A stretch of DNA of 64,000 nt from Bacteroidota bacterium (GCA_016124755.1 WGNA01000030.1:1-64000), one strand, 5' to 3'; counted from the stretch's first letter, positions 28,878 to 38,690 are shown. Program-made: numbers and translations. Notes: generated by a model from the sequence alone, not told the origin.

Positions 28878-31415
28878 TTAGTTTTTGCCTGAAATAAGAG
28901 TAACGGTCCCAGATATCCGATCGTTGCTTTTAGAGTTTCCGTTAAAAATATCGAGCAAATAAAAATAGGTCCCCGGTGGACATTTTCTGTTGCTATTGTG
29001 AACAGAACCATCCCAACATTCATGGACATCATCCGAATCAAAAACTAATTCTCCCCATCGACTATATATATACAAATGAAAAGTTTCGCACCCAGGGGCA
29101 AATCCGTCAAGACAATATTGGTCATTTATACCATCGTGATCCGGGGTGAACACATTCGGCACAAATACAAAACAGTTACACGAGATTTCGTAAACTACCG
29201 TCGTATCAGAAAAATTACCACAATTATTTGTTACAGTAACCCAGTATTTCCCTGCGTTAGCAATTCGAAGGATTTCCGATTTTGAACCATCCTGCCATTC
29301 ATACTCTGAATTTTCGGATCTGGCAGATAGTTCAATAAATTCTCCTTCACAAAGAGCTGTGGAATCGGACAACTCCAGTTCAGCTTTAACCCCAAATTCA
29401 ACTTTTACAGAATCCTTTGCAAGACATTTCGCGATCTGAGCCGTAGCGTGGTAGGTTCCGTTATTACTTACTCTTAATATCGAATTAGTACTACCATCTT
29501 CCCATAAAACCTCATCGTAGAATCCTTTAGCAGTAATTAAAAATTGATTGGTGTCGCAGATAATTGTGTCTTCTCCAAGCTCAATAGTGGGTTGCTTGTA
29601 AACCACGATAACAATCGTATCAGAAGTGCTGCAATTCCCATCAATGGTTTTAACCCAAATTTGAGTTGTTGTTTTAACAAATATTCCAGATGATGTTGAG
29701 CCATCACTCCATAAATAAGGTCCTGTATTCGGCAATGCATTCAGATAGATACTATCTCCCTCGCACATTGAGGTATCTTTACCCAAATCCACATGCTTTG
29801 GATTGTAAATGTGAACAACAACTGTATCTCTGTTTTGACAAATTCCAACATCAGCTTTTACTATGTAAGTTCCTGAATCGGTAACCTCCAATGTCGCATC
29901 GGAGGAACCATTACTCCAGATAAAAGGTCCTATTGCAGGAGAGGCATTAAGAATAATCTTTTCACTGCGACAGATGGTTGTATCATTTCCTAGGTCCGGT
30001 TTTATAATTTGTTTAACCACAACATCCACTTTTAAAGTGTCGCTGACTCCGGAATAGAAAATAACGACAAAAACGTTGAATGTACCAATCGAAGAGAATT
30101 TATGTGTTGGCTCCATCAAGGTAGATGTGTTGTTTGCTGTTCCACTAACCGGATCTCCGAAATTCCAGCGAACAGAATCCATTTCGGAGACATTAACGTG
30201 AAACTGAGTGTATTCTCCGGGGCAAAAACTATCGTATGAAATTTCCGATCGAACAGAGCTGATAAATGTTGGTAAACCAAAATCTCCCTGCTTTCCTCCA
30301 AGATAAACTGCACTATCAACAAAACCACATTGACTACCTGGCGAATCAGGATAATTAATGCAAAGCAGATAGTCGCACTTTTCATAGGTGATGTAAATTT
30401 TATTATCAGGGCCCATTTGAAGGGCACCAACATTTTGATTGTATTGTTTTACCACAACCATCGAATTCTGAATAGCAGATTCGGTAGATTTAGCTAGGTC
30501 GAATTGAACAATTTTATGAGGCGTTAAAATCTGTGAAGCATACAGATATCTTGAAGATGATGAAAACTCAACCCCATAAATGCGTTGACCCGAATTACCA
30601 CCTGTATTGAGATTTCGACCATTAGATAACTTTCCGGTTGACGCATCAAAATCGGTTAGTAATAAATAATCCCTGTCGTAAGTAGCGCACGCCAACATTT
30701 TCCCGTCAGGACTAGCCTTGAGATATCCAACTATATATCCGTATTGCACACCGGTAATACTCTTTCCAATATTTGAAACGACCGGAGTAGTACTCATGCC
30801 TGAAGACGAAAGTGTGAACGCTGAGAATTTGGTATCATTAAGATTGTGAGTAATTATCCAGTAATCAGTATTGTTACTATGCCTCACCACTGCAATTTTT
30901 TCACAAGTAGGTGACATCACCATCACATTTTTAGTACTTGTAACATCTCCTAATCCACTATCCAGAGTCATATCCACAATAGAATATCTTAGTCCGTCTG
31001 TTCCTCCGATATCATCAACAGTAAAAACATAATACAACTGGGTTGATCCCGGTTTTTTAACAACTACTGCAGATTGAGTGCTACTAAGATTTCCTTTCAA
31101 CCCATCTCCGTTTGGCATAACATTATGCTTTCGGTTCCAGATTTTTCCACCATCTGTATAAAATAAAAGGTCGCCCCTTCTATTGCATATCGTAGCACAG
31201 CCTTCTTCCGTGCTTAACTTACCATCGGTTAAGGCAACCGGAGCTCCCGAGTTAAAATCTATTCCGGCTTCAAAACCAAAATACCAAACATTCCTCTCCT
31301 TCTGTGCAGATGCTAAATTTGAGTTGAATATCAACCCGGGTATAATTAACATGAGCAAACTCAGTTTGGATTTAATATTCAACAATATTTTCCTGGTTTC
31401 AAATGGTTCGATCAT
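28878..31415 (-). CDS. CHU_C (T9SS type B) surface protein with PKD and four Ig-like repeats, paralogue 2
   Basis: The sister with the closest similarity to paralogue 3 ('ERNVWYFGFEAGIDFNSGAPVALTDGK'). Signal peptide ending 'SNLASAQ', propeller-like domain, PKD ('VRWNFGDP'), four Ig-like repeats, CHU_C domain ('FVPNVFTPDHDGINDQYC', 'IYSRWGELVFDS'). The end of its CHU_C domain differs from the other three, which share 'TVTVLR'-type endings; this one ends 'GTVTLISGKN'. ATG 31415 gives 845 residues. A TTG at 31382 aligns with the start of paralogue 3 and would give a tidier signal peptide. An upstream TTG (31433) is too close to the putative promoter octamer. Confidence 0.85.
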   Translation of the reverse strand: MIEPFETRKILLNIKSKLSLLMLIIPGLIFNSNLASAQKERNVWYFGFEAGIDFNSGAPVALTDGKLSTEEGCATICNRRGDLLFYTDGGKIWNRKHNVMPNGDGLKGNLSSTQSAVVVKKPGSTQLYYVFTVDDIGGTDGLRYSIVDMTLDSGLGDVTSTKNVMVMSPTCEKIAVVRHSNNTDYWIITHNLNDTKFSAFTLSSSGMSTTPVVSNIGKSITGVQYGYIVGYLKASPDGKMLACATYDRDYLLLTDFDASTGKLSNGRNLNTGGNSGQRIYGVEFSSSSRYLYASQILTPHKIVQFDLAKSTESAIQNSMVVVKQYNQNVGALQMGPDNKIYITYEKCDYLLCINYPDSPGSQCGFVDSAVYLGGKQGDFGLPTFISSVRSEISYDSFCPGEYTQFHVNVSEMDSVRWNFGDPVSGTANNTSTLMEPTHKFSSIGTFNVFVVIFYSGVSDTLKVDVVVKQIIKPDLGNDTTICRSEKIILNASPAIGPFIWSNGSSDATLEVTDSGTYIVKADVGICQNRDTVVVHIYNPKHVDLGKDTSMCEGDSIYLNALPNTGPYLWSDGSTSSGIFVKTTTQIWVKTIDGNCSTSDTIVIVVYKQPTIELGEDTIICDTNQFLITAKGFYDEVLWEDGSTNSILRVSNNGTYHATAQIAKCLAKDSVKVEFGVKAELELSDSTALCEGEFIELSARSENSEYEWQDGSKSEILRIANAGKYWVTVTNNCGNFSDTTVVYEISCNCFVFVPNVFTPDHDGINDQYCLDGFAPGCETFHLYIYSRWGELVFDSDDVHECWDGSVHNSNRKCPPGTYFYLLDIFNGNSKSNDRISGTVTLISGKN

Positions 31416-31435
31416 CAGTACGGTTAAGAACAAAA

Positions 31436-31443
31436 CAATGTTA
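31436..31443 (-). promoter_or_regulatory. Candidate -7-like element (TAACATTG)
   Basis: Reverse-strand TAACATTG lies 20 nt upstream of ATG 31415 of paralogue 2. Same octamer as in front of paralogues 3 and 4. Confidence 0.35.
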
Positions 31444-31541
31444 GAAAATTACTTTTATTTTTAGTGTTAAGATTCACTCAAGAAAGTACAAATTTTGGTT
31501 TGATTTCAAGAGTAATTGAATTCCGACAATAGGGTTCTGCT

Positions 31542-34500
31542 TTATCTAAGTACTGTCACGGTTCCTGATCGATGAATTCTTTCAAACCGGGTGGAGGTAC
31601 CCTCAAACATGTAAAAATAAACACCTCCTTTCACCAATTTATTCAAATAGGTTCCATCCCATTTTTGATCCTGAACATTCGTTTCAAAAATTTTCGCACC
31701 CCACATATCATATATTTTAAATTCAGAAGAAACAAACTCGCAACCATAGAAAAACGGTCCGAAACCTTCATTAGTCCCATCCCCATTCGGTGAAAATGCA
31801 TTAGGAATATAAATTAAACATTTACAGGATTTGATTAAAACTCCTATGCTATCTGAAGCACTACCGCATACATTTGCGACCTTAACCCAGTACATTCCCG
31901 ACTTAGTAACTTTTAAACCATTTGCTGTCGAATTATCCTGCCACAAATAGGTCGCATTGGCATTAAAAGCATCAAGAATTAATTCTTCATCATCACAAAT
32001 CACGGCACTGTCTTTACCAAATGAGACATCAGGTGAAAATCTAAAAATCACCTGAATTGTATCTTCAATAAAACATTTGTTAATCGAAGCTTTGGCTGAA
32101 ACTTCATTTTCAATGCTACCCGAATATACGGTAAAATAGGAACCTGAACTTCCATCATTCCACACCAGATTATTGAAAGTACCCTTTGGAATCACAATAA
32201 AACTATCAGCATCACAAACGGTTGAATCCTTGCCTAATGATAGATTGGGTTGGTTGATCACAATTAAATTAACAGTATCCGATCCAATACAATTTCCATC
32301 CTGAACAATTACCCAATAATTCTGAGATTTCTTGCCAACAAAATCAGATGAGGTAGACCCATCCTGCCAACTAAAATTACCCGTATTGGGTAAAGCAGAA
32401 AACTGAACGCTGTCTCCATCGCATATCGTTGAATCTTTACCAAGCTCAACAATTGGATTTTGCTGTATGGTTACTTCAATAGTGTCTCTATTCGCACAAT
32501 TGCCAACTGAGACATCAACCCAATAACTTCCCTTAGCATTAACAAAAAGAGATGATTGAGTTGAACCATCATTCCATGTATATGGCCCCTGATTGGGGAG
32601 AGCATTTATTGTTAGGTTCTCACCTTCGCAGATTGTGGTATCATTTCCTAAATTAACTTTTGGTTCATCATAAATTGTGATTTCAATCGTATCCCGATTT
32701 ATACAATTCCCGACAGAAACATCTACCCAATATTCCCCTTCTGAGGTAACAATTAGAGTTGAACCAGTGCTGCCTGAACTCCATTGGTATGGCCCGGGAT
32801 TCGTTCCAACATTCAGAATCAAACTATCTCCATTGCAAATCAATGTGTCGTTGCCAAGATTCACTTGTTTCTCATGATAAACAGAGATTAATATTGTGTC
32901 TTTATTAATGCATTTTCCTGAACTTGCATCAACCCAATATTCACCTGAATCCCGTGCAATAAAAGATGAGTTAGTAGAACCGTCCTGCCATACATAAGGT
33001 CCATTTGTTGGCAATGCGGATAACACCACACTATCTCCGGAACATATTAATGTATCGGCACCGAGATCCACCTTAGGCTCAGTATAAACCTTTACATCAA
33101 TGGTGTCTTTGTAAAAACAATTTCCAATAGATGCATCTACCCAATACTCTCCCGGATCTGTAACTTTAAATGATGAACCGTTGGAACCATCCTGCCATTT
33201 ATAAGGTCCGGGATTAGGCTGAGCTGAGAGCAACAATGTATCTCCAAAGCAAATCATGGTGTCCTTCCCCAGATTTATTTCAGCATTATTAATTACGGTA
33301 ACATTAATAGTGTCTCTGTTGTAGCATTCTCCTTTGGAAACATCAACCCAGTACTGACCACTCTTGGTGGCATTATAACCAGAAGTATAAGCCCCATCCT
33401 GCCATTTATAAGGTCCTGAGTTAGGCAAGGCACTCAGAAAAACGGTATCACCGTTACAGATTGTGGTATCATTTCCAAGATTTACAGGTATAAATTCAGG
33501 CACGAAAACCTTATTAACCAAGGTATCTGACTCGTTGCCATAATAAATTATTGTCTGTACGAAGTAGGCACCTGCACCAGAAAAAAGGTGAGTTGGATTT
33601 AGATTTCGGGAAACACTGTCTTTACCACTTCCGGGGTCATTAAAATTCCAATACACTGAATCTGCAACGGCTGACACAGTTCTGAAATAGGTATATTCTC
33701 CAGGGCAAAAACTATCGTAACGAATTGAATTGGTAATTGTACCAATGAAGGTAGGCAGACCATACATCCCTAATTTACCATTGAGAAAAACAGCACTATC
33801 TTTAAAATTACATTTAGTTCCGAGAGAATCGGGATTCTGAATAGCCAATAGGTATTTGCCATTTTCGTAAGTAATGTAAATTTTACCGTCAGGCCCCATT
33901 TGAAGAGTACCTAAATTGGTTCCGTACTGCTTAATGGTGACCATTGAGTTTTGGATAGCGGTTTGAGTAGTTTGAGTCAGATCATATTGAACGATTCTGT
34001 TGTAACCCGTAATTTGAGTCGCATACAAAACCTTGCTATTAGAAGAAAACTCAACACCATATACATTCTGGCTGCTTGCTCCTTTTGTAGTAAGGTTAAT
34101 TGCATTCGATAATTTCCCGGTTGATGCGTCAAAATCTGCGAGTAACAGATAATCGTTATTATAACTTGCACATGCTAATCTGGTTCCATCCGGACTGGGT
34201 TTTAAGTAACCTGTTGTGTATCCATAGGTTCCCGACAAGGATGTACCTAATGTACTTTCTACCGCAGTTGTTGAAACACCTGATGAGGTTAGCAGAAAAG
34301 CAGAAAACTTGGTGTTCTTGTACTGGTGTGTTATGATCCAGAAATCCTTCTTGTTGGAGTGCTTTACAACTCCGATTTTCTCACTCGTAGGGGAAGTAAT
34401 CTTGACATTTTTGGTGCTCGTAACAGCTCCCAATCCACCAACCTGCGACATATCCACAATCGAATATTGCAACCCATCAGATCCACCAATATCATCAACC

Positions 34501-34895
34501 GTGAAAACATAATATAATTTCGAAGAACCGGGTTGACGCACCACCACTGCCGATTGTGTACTGGATGAATTACCCAATAGACCACTACCATTACTCATTA
34601 CCATATGTATTCGATTCCACACCGAAACCCCGTCAGTATAAAACAACAACTTGCCGGTTGAATCGCAAATCGTTGCACAGCCTTCGTCCGTTGTAAGCTT
34701 GCTATTGGTTATGGCAACCGGAGACCCGGAACTGAAATCAACACCTGCATATTTCCCAAAATACCAGATGTTCCTTTCATTTTGCGCGAATGAATCTGAA
34801 ATACAAAAAGTTAATACAACTAAAAAAGTGATTACAACTGTCCAATTAAAAGACTTGTTGAAGGAGAGGTTAGATTCTGGCTCAGCGTGATTCAT
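31542..34895 (-). CDS. CHU_C (T9SS type B) surface protein with PKD and eight Ig-like repeats, paralogue 1
   Basis: The first gene of the array in transcription order and the longest, at 1117 residues. Signal peptide ending 'SDSFAQ', propeller-like domain ('NIWYFGKYAGVDFSSGSPVAITNSK'), PKD-like segment ('VYWNFNDP'), then eight Ig-like repeats (about 31830-33495), and a CHU_C tail ('YIPNAFSPNGDGTNEGFG', 'IYDMWGAKIFET'). The repeats open with 'VNLGNDTTIC.GD'-type motifs and carry 'PYKWQDGS', 'GEYWVD' and 'CINRDTI' at fixed places. The last two repeats are more diverged and resemble the last two of the sister proteins. The extra 285 residues over the 832-residue sister equal four repeats of about 71. 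It starts with a clear ATG. Confidence 0.87.
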   Translation of the reverse strand: MNHAEPESNLSFNKSFNWTVVITFLVVLTFCISDSFAQNERNIWYFGKYAGVDFSSGSPVAITNSKLTTDEGCATICDSTGKLLFYTDGVSVWNRIHMVMSNGSGLLGNSSSTQSAVVVRQPGSSKLYYVFTVDDIGGSDGLQYSIVDMSQVGGLGAVTSTKNVKITSPTSEKIGVVKHSNKKDFWIITHQYKNTKFSAFLLTSSGVSTTAVESTLGTSLSGTYGYTTGYLKPSPDGTRLACASYNNDYLLLADFDASTGKLSNAINLTTKGASSQNVYGVEFSSNSKVLYATQITGYNRIVQYDLTQTTQTAIQNSMVTIKQYGTNLGTLQMGPDGKIYITYENGKYLLAIQNPDSLGTKCNFKDSAVFLNGKLGMYGLPTFIGTITNSIRYDSFCPGEYTYFRTVSAVADSVYWNFNDPGSGKDSVSRNLNPTHLFSGAGAYFVQTIIYYGNESDTLVNKVFVPEFIPVNLGNDTTICNGDTVFLSALPNSGPYKWQDGAYTSGYNATKSGQYWVDVSKGECYNRDTINVTVINNAEINLGKDTMICFGDTLLLSAQPNPGPYKWQDGSNGSSFKVTDPGEYWVDASIGNCFYKDTIDVKVYTEPKVDLGADTLICSGDSVVLSALPTNGPYVWQDGSTNSSFIARDSGEYWVDASSGKCINKDTILISVYHEKQVNLGNDTLICNGDSLILNVGTNPGPYQWSSGSTGSTLIVTSEGEYWVDVSVGNCINRDTIEITIYDEPKVNLGNDTTICEGENLTINALPNQGPYTWNDGSTQSSLFVNAKGSYWVDVSVGNCANRDTIEVTIQQNPIVELGKDSTICDGDSVQFSALPNTGNFSWQDGSTSSDFVGKKSQNYWVIVQDGNCIGSDTVNLIVINQPNLSLGKDSTVCDADSFIVIPKGTFNNLVWNDGSSGSYFTVYSGSIENEVSAKASINKCFIEDTIQVIFRFSPDVSFGKDSAVICDDEELILDAFNANATYLWQDNSTANGLKVTKSGMYWVKVANVCGSASDSIGVLIKSCKCLIYIPNAFSPNGDGTNEGFGPFFYGCEFVSSEFKIYDMWGAKIFETNVQDQKWDGTYLNKLVKGGVYFYMFEGTSTRFERIHRSGTVTVLR
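31830..33495 (-). repeat. Block of eight tandem Ig-like repeat units (about 208 nt each)
   Basis: Eight units in frame within paralogue 1. Six of them are close to one another at protein level (LG.DT.IC.GD, GPY.WQDGS, YWVD, NRDTI). The sister genes have four units each. The unit length of about 208 nt was estimated by dividing the block by eight. Confidence 0.8.
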
Positions 34896-35022
34896 ATCAC
34901 ATGTTCAGTTCGCCAAATTTAAGAAATATCTGAACCTGAATTTCCTCTTTACAATAGGTTTAATGAATTCTTAAATATGAATTTTACTAATCATTCTTCG
35001 GTACTATTGAGTGCAATCTCCC

Positions 35023-36915
35023 TCAATAAGCCCTCGCCTGATTTCCTTCCATGAAATAAACAAAGGATTTGTTCACCACTTTGTTGCCTCCGGGAGTTGG
35101 GTAGTTGCCGGTGAAGTACCAGTCGCCGCGATGATCGGGACAAGATTTATGAAGGTCTTCCACGCGCTGGAAAACTATTTCAACTCTTGCTTTCATGTCT
35201 GAAGGAGTTACCAGCCTGCCGATTTCATCACTGAGCTCTTCATCTGAAAACAAATCATACAGATCCTTTACCACATTACGCATTTCTTCTTTGGGAAGCT
35301 CTAATTGGCGTTTACATTCCTGATAGGCTTCCTGAAGTTTGTACGTTAAACCATTTCGTTCGAGCAATTTTAACAGCGCTCTGAAAGCCACGAACTCGTT
35401 CATTCTACTCATGTCAATTCCGTAGCAATCCGGATATTTAATGATCGGAGCAGAACTGGCAACAACGACTCTACGCGGATTAAGCCGGTCGAGAATACGG
35501 AGAATACTGGTCTTTAAAGTTGTTCCGCGAACAATGGAATCGTCGAGAATCACAAGGGTATCCCGATGTTCATCCAACACGCCATATGTAACATCGTAAA
35601 CATGACCTACCATGTCTTCCCGGTCTTTATCCTGCGTGATGAAGGTTCGCATTTTAACATCCTTCACCAGAATTTTTTCGCGACGGATTTTTATCGCCAG
35701 AATTTTATCGATCTCTTCCGGACTAGCATTGGGTCCGAGTTTTAAAATAGCTTCCCTTTTATACCTGTCTAAAAACCGGTAAATGCCATCCACCATTCCG
35801 TAAAAACTGGTTGCCGCTGTATTCGGAATATAGCTGAATACTACCGGACGAACATCGTAATCGAGTTTATTTAAAACCTCTTTCGACAACCTTCTTCCGA
35901 GCTCCTGACGCTCTTTGTAAATTTCGGCATCGGTTCCCCGTGAAAAATAAATTCGTTCAAACGAACACGACAATCTTTCCTTTTGAGGTAGTATTTCGGT
36001 TGCGGAAATTTCACCGTTCCGCTTTACGATTAATGCATTTCCGGGTGTTAATTCCTGAACATCTTCAAACCGCACATTAAAGGCTGTCATGATTGCCGGT
36101 CTTTCGGATGCAACCACCAAAACCTCGTCATCCTGATAAAAGAAAGAAGGTCTGATTCCGTTCGGATCGCGAACAACAAAGGCATTTCCGTCTCCGATCA
36201 TTCCCACCATGTTGTAACCTCCGTCGAGATTACGGAAAGCATTTTTCAGAATGTCTTCAACACAAATATTCTCTTTAATGCGCGTAGCGATTTCCAGATT
36301 GTCGAGATTTTCACTTCGGTACTGACGGAAAAGTCGCTGATTTTCTTCATCCAGAAAGTGACCGATTTTTTCCAGCATCGTCACGTTATCTGAAATTTCC
36401 TTCGGATGCTGACCGAGGTTTACCAGTACATCAAAAAGTTCGTCAACGTTGGTGAGGTTATAATTCCCGGCAAGTACAAGCGACCTGCTCATCCAGTTGT
36501 TCTGACGAAAAAACGGATGAATATTTTCAATACTGTTTTTGCCGTGCGTTCCGTATCGCAAATGCCCCAAAAGCAATTCGCCTGCATAGGGAAAATTCTT
36601 CCGCAACCATTCCACATCATCCACCTTGGTTTTATCAAGAAGACTGTAGGCATGATTTACTTCTTCAAAAATGTCGGCTAATGCATTTTTTGAATTGCTG
36701 CGTTTCCGGGCAACATATCTTTTTCCGTATTCCGGATCGAGTTTTATGGTTGCGATTCCCGCTCCGTCCTGACCACGATTTAATTGTTTGGCCATCATGA
36801 GCTGGAGTTTTTTCAGCCCGTAAAGAGCCGAACCGTATTTCTCCTGATAATAACGGATGGGTTGTAAAAGGCGGATAAAGGCTATCCCGCATTCGTGCTT
36901 TATGGGATCACTCAT
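35023..36915 (-). CDS. purF: Amidophosphoribosyltransferase-family protein, long Bacteroidota form
   Basis: Amidophosphoribosyltransferases carry out the first step of purine synthesis: glutamine plus PRPP gives phosphoribosylamine. The N-terminal Ntn glutamine amidotransferase domain starts 'KHECGIAF' with the putative nucleophile C9, exposed after removal of a short propeptide. 'QLNRGQDGAGIAT' and 'LGHLRYGTHG' follow. The C-terminal phosphoribosyltransferase domain has the PRPP loop 'VILDDSIVRGTT' near residues 450-465. At 630 residues it is longer than the usual PurF of about 480-500, with inserts around residues 180-215 and 385-435 and a C-terminal extension; such long forms occur in Bacteroidota. 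Whether it is the main PurF or a paralogue is not decided here. Confidence 0.85.
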   Translation of the reverse strand: MSDPIKHECGIAFIRLLQPIRYYQEKYGSALYGLKKLQLMMAKQLNRGQDGAGIATIKLDPEYGKRYVARKRSNSKNALADIFEEVNHAYSLLDKTKVDDVEWLRKNFPYAGELLLGHLRYGTHGKNSIENIHPFFRQNNWMSRSLVLAGNYNLTNVDELFDVLVNLGQHPKEISDNVTMLEKIGHFLDEENQRLFRQYRSENLDNLEIATRIKENICVEDILKNAFRNLDGGYNMVGMIGDGNAFVVRDPNGIRPSFFYQDDEVLVVASERPAIMTAFNVRFEDVQELTPGNALIVKRNGEISATEILPQKERLSCSFERIYFSRGTDAEIYKERQELGRRLSKEVLNKLDYDVRPVVFSYIPNTAATSFYGMVDGIYRFLDRYKREAILKLGPNASPEEIDKILAIKIRREKILVKDVKMRTFITQDKDREDMVGHVYDVTYGVLDEHRDTLVILDDSIVRGTTLKTSILRILDRLNPRRVVVASSAPIIKYPDCYGIDMSRMNEFVAFRALLKLLERNGLTYKLQEAYQECKRQLELPKEEMRNVVKDLYDLFSDEELSDEIGRLVTPSDMKARVEIVFQRVEDLHKSCPDHRGDWYFTGNYPTPGGNKVVNKSFVYFMEGNQARAY

Positions 36916-36933
36916 TCAGAGGAATTGAGCAGG

Positions 36934-36941
36934 CAAAAGTA
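36934..36941 (-). promoter_or_regulatory. -7 promoter element of the purF-like gene
   Basis: TACTTTTG on the reverse strand fits TAnnTTTG and lies 18 nt before the ATG at 36915. No TTG at the expected spacing. Confidence 0.5.
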
Positions 36942-37030
36942 ATTTTAATAAAGGATTTTGATGAGGTGCTAATTCTCATATCTGCAAAACAACTTTTGCA
37001 GGTATTTGTTCGCAACCGTTCTTTGTACCC

Positions 37031-37459
37031 GTGATAAAGGTGGCAATTATTCACGGACCCAATCTCAACCTGCTGGGAAAACGCGAACCGGATGTTTACG
37101 GAAACCAAAGTTTTGAGGAATTTTTATTTGAACTAAAATCCGATTTCCCGGATTTTGATTTTTCCTTTTACCAATCGAACATCGAAGGTGAAATTGTGAA
37201 CTTCATCCAATCATGCGATGAAAGCAGTGATTACATTATTCTAAATGCTGCAGCTTACACGCACACATCCGTTGCCATTGCCGATGCTGTTGCAGCTATT
37301 CAAACTCCGGTAATCGGTATTCACATCAGTAATATTTACAAACGGGAAGTGGAGCGGCATATCGATTTGCTCGCCGGATACTGCAAAGCGTGTTTATTTG
37401 GTTTCGGTTTACAAGGCTACCGAATGGCTTGTTTGTTTATTCGAAAGGAAATTCCTTAA
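37031..37459 (+). CDS. aroQ: 3-dehydroquinate dehydratase, type II
   Basis: Converts 3-dehydroquinate to 3-dehydroshikimate in the shikimate pathway. The family signature 'GPNLNLLGKREPDVYG' gives the catalytic R18 and Y23. 'NAAAYTHTS' (N72) and 'GIHISN' (H98) form the substrate site, and 'KREVERH' (R105/R109) the lid. At 142 residues the length is normal; the enzyme works as a dodecamer in the family. It starts with GTG. It stands alone between two divergent or convergent genes. Confidence 0.94.
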   Translation: MIKVAIIHGPNLNLLGKREPDVYGNQSFEEFLFELKSDFPDFDFSFYQSNIEGEIVNFIQSCDESSDYIILNAAAYTHTSVAIADAVAAIQTPVIGIHISNIYKREVERHIDLLAGYCKACLFGFGLQGYRMACLFIRKEIP

Positions 37460-37481
37460 TACATTTAAACTCACCCGGGGT

Positions 37482-38600
37482 TTATTGGCTATAGTTACTC
37501 AGCACAAGTTCGGCTAATTGTTCCGCAACCGACTCACTCAGGGCGACTCCCATTCCGCTGAGTCCGGCACCGACCCATAGATTAGTATCCAGCTCTTTTA
37601 TCAAAGGCCCTTTCCCCGAACGCCTTCCCATGATGCCGGCCCATGACGTGTCTATACTCCAGGAATTCTGCGGTAAAATGTATCGACTTGTGAAGCTTTG
37701 CAAATGGTTCATAATGATTTCGGAAGTTTCCAATTCCGTTGTAGTTTCCCCCGAAATATCAAGATGTCTTGCTCCACCGATTAGCATACGATTGCCAACA
37801 TTCCGGAAATAATAATAACCTTCATGCGAATGAAAATTTCCTTTTAATGGTAATTCTTTGATGGGTTGGGTGAGAATAATTTGTCCGCGCGCCGGTGAAA
37901 TTTCACTTTGTTCTAAAAGCTTTGAAGTATTGCCATTAGAACAAATAATTAATCGCTGCGACTGGAAAGAAATATGGCCGAAGTTCATTTCCCAGCCCGT
38001 ATTCGATTTAGAATAATTTGTTATTTCAACCGAATACTGCACATCAATTCCCAACCGATTGCTGTCTTCGAGCAACTTGCGATATAATAAACCCGGGTTC
38101 AATTGAAATTCGAAAGGAGTGTAAAAAGCACTTTGAAGAAAGTTCATTTTAAATCCCGAAATATCTTTCACCAAATACGTTTGATCGCTTCCTGTAACTT
38201 CTTTCAAGAGGCGATTCAGTTCGGGCAACGACTTTTCTATTCTTCTAAATTCTGATTCCTTCTCCGGAATAAAGACTTCGTAACCTCCTTCAATCTCAAC
38301 ATCAATTCCTCCGATTTGCTGAAGTTTTTGAATCCCGCGAAAACGACTTTGAATTAATCTGACAACATCTCGTTCACCTCCCTTTTCAAGATCGCTGAGA
38401 ATTTCTCCCGGACTTCCAAAGCAACCGAATCCGGCATTTCGCGTACTTGCTAATGCTCCGACCGGAAGTGCATCCACAACTTTTACATTCCATTCCGGGT
38501 GTTTCAATTGTAAAAGAATCGCAGTTCGCAAACCGGTAAAACCGGCTCCGATGATGAATGCGTCGTACTTCGGATGGATGAAGGAATTCCAGAAAGACAT
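37482..38600 (-). CDS. FAD-dependent oxidoreductase, DAO family
   Basis: A predicted amine or amino-acid oxidase of the D-amino acid/glycine oxidase family. The dinucleotide-binding motif 'FIIGAGFTGLRTAI' is at the N-terminus, 'STRNAGFGCFGSPGE' is the FAD-contact loop, and 'LWVGAGLSGMGVALS' the C-terminal FAD motif. 'SPARGQIILTQPI' and 'YYYFRNVGNRMLIGG' belong to the substrate domain. ATG 38600 puts the Rossmann motif close to the N-terminus and leaves room for the divergent promoter; the longer frame from 38651 would add 17 residues of no clear merit. The substrate is unknown; glycine, proline or other amines are possible. Confidence 0.82.
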   Translation of the reverse strand: MSFWNSFIHPKYDAFIIGAGFTGLRTAILLQLKHPEWNVKVVDALPVGALASTRNAGFGCFGSPGEILSDLEKGGERDVVRLIQSRFRGIQKLQQIGGIDVEIEGGYEVFIPEKESEFRRIEKSLPELNRLLKEVTGSDQTYLVKDISGFKMNFLQSAFYTPFEFQLNPGLLYRKLLEDSNRLGIDVQYSVEITNYSKSNTGWEMNFGHISFQSQRLIICSNGNTSKLLEQSEISPARGQIILTQPIKELPLKGNFHSHEGYYYFRNVGNRMLIGGARHLDISGETTTELETSEIIMNHLQSFTSRYILPQNSWSIDTSWAGIMGRRSGKGPLIKELDTNLWVGAGLSGMGVALSESVAEQLAELVLSNYSQ

Positions 38601-38690
38601 GTTGCAAATCTCTTGATTGATCGCATATCGGCCACCAATTATCCCCATCAATGCGTATTTCTAAATTGTATCTTCGCCGGCTTAACGAGC

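Noticed and set aside
31830-33495. Tandem repeats that might look like a CRISPR or minisatellite array
   Set aside because: The units are about 208 nt, stay in frame, and encode Ig-like domains; there are no short identical repeats with unique spacers.
34896-35022. A mobile-element or recombinase gene that might have driven the CHU_C array expansion
   Set aside because: No transposase, integrase or inverted terminal repeats were seen at either end of the array.
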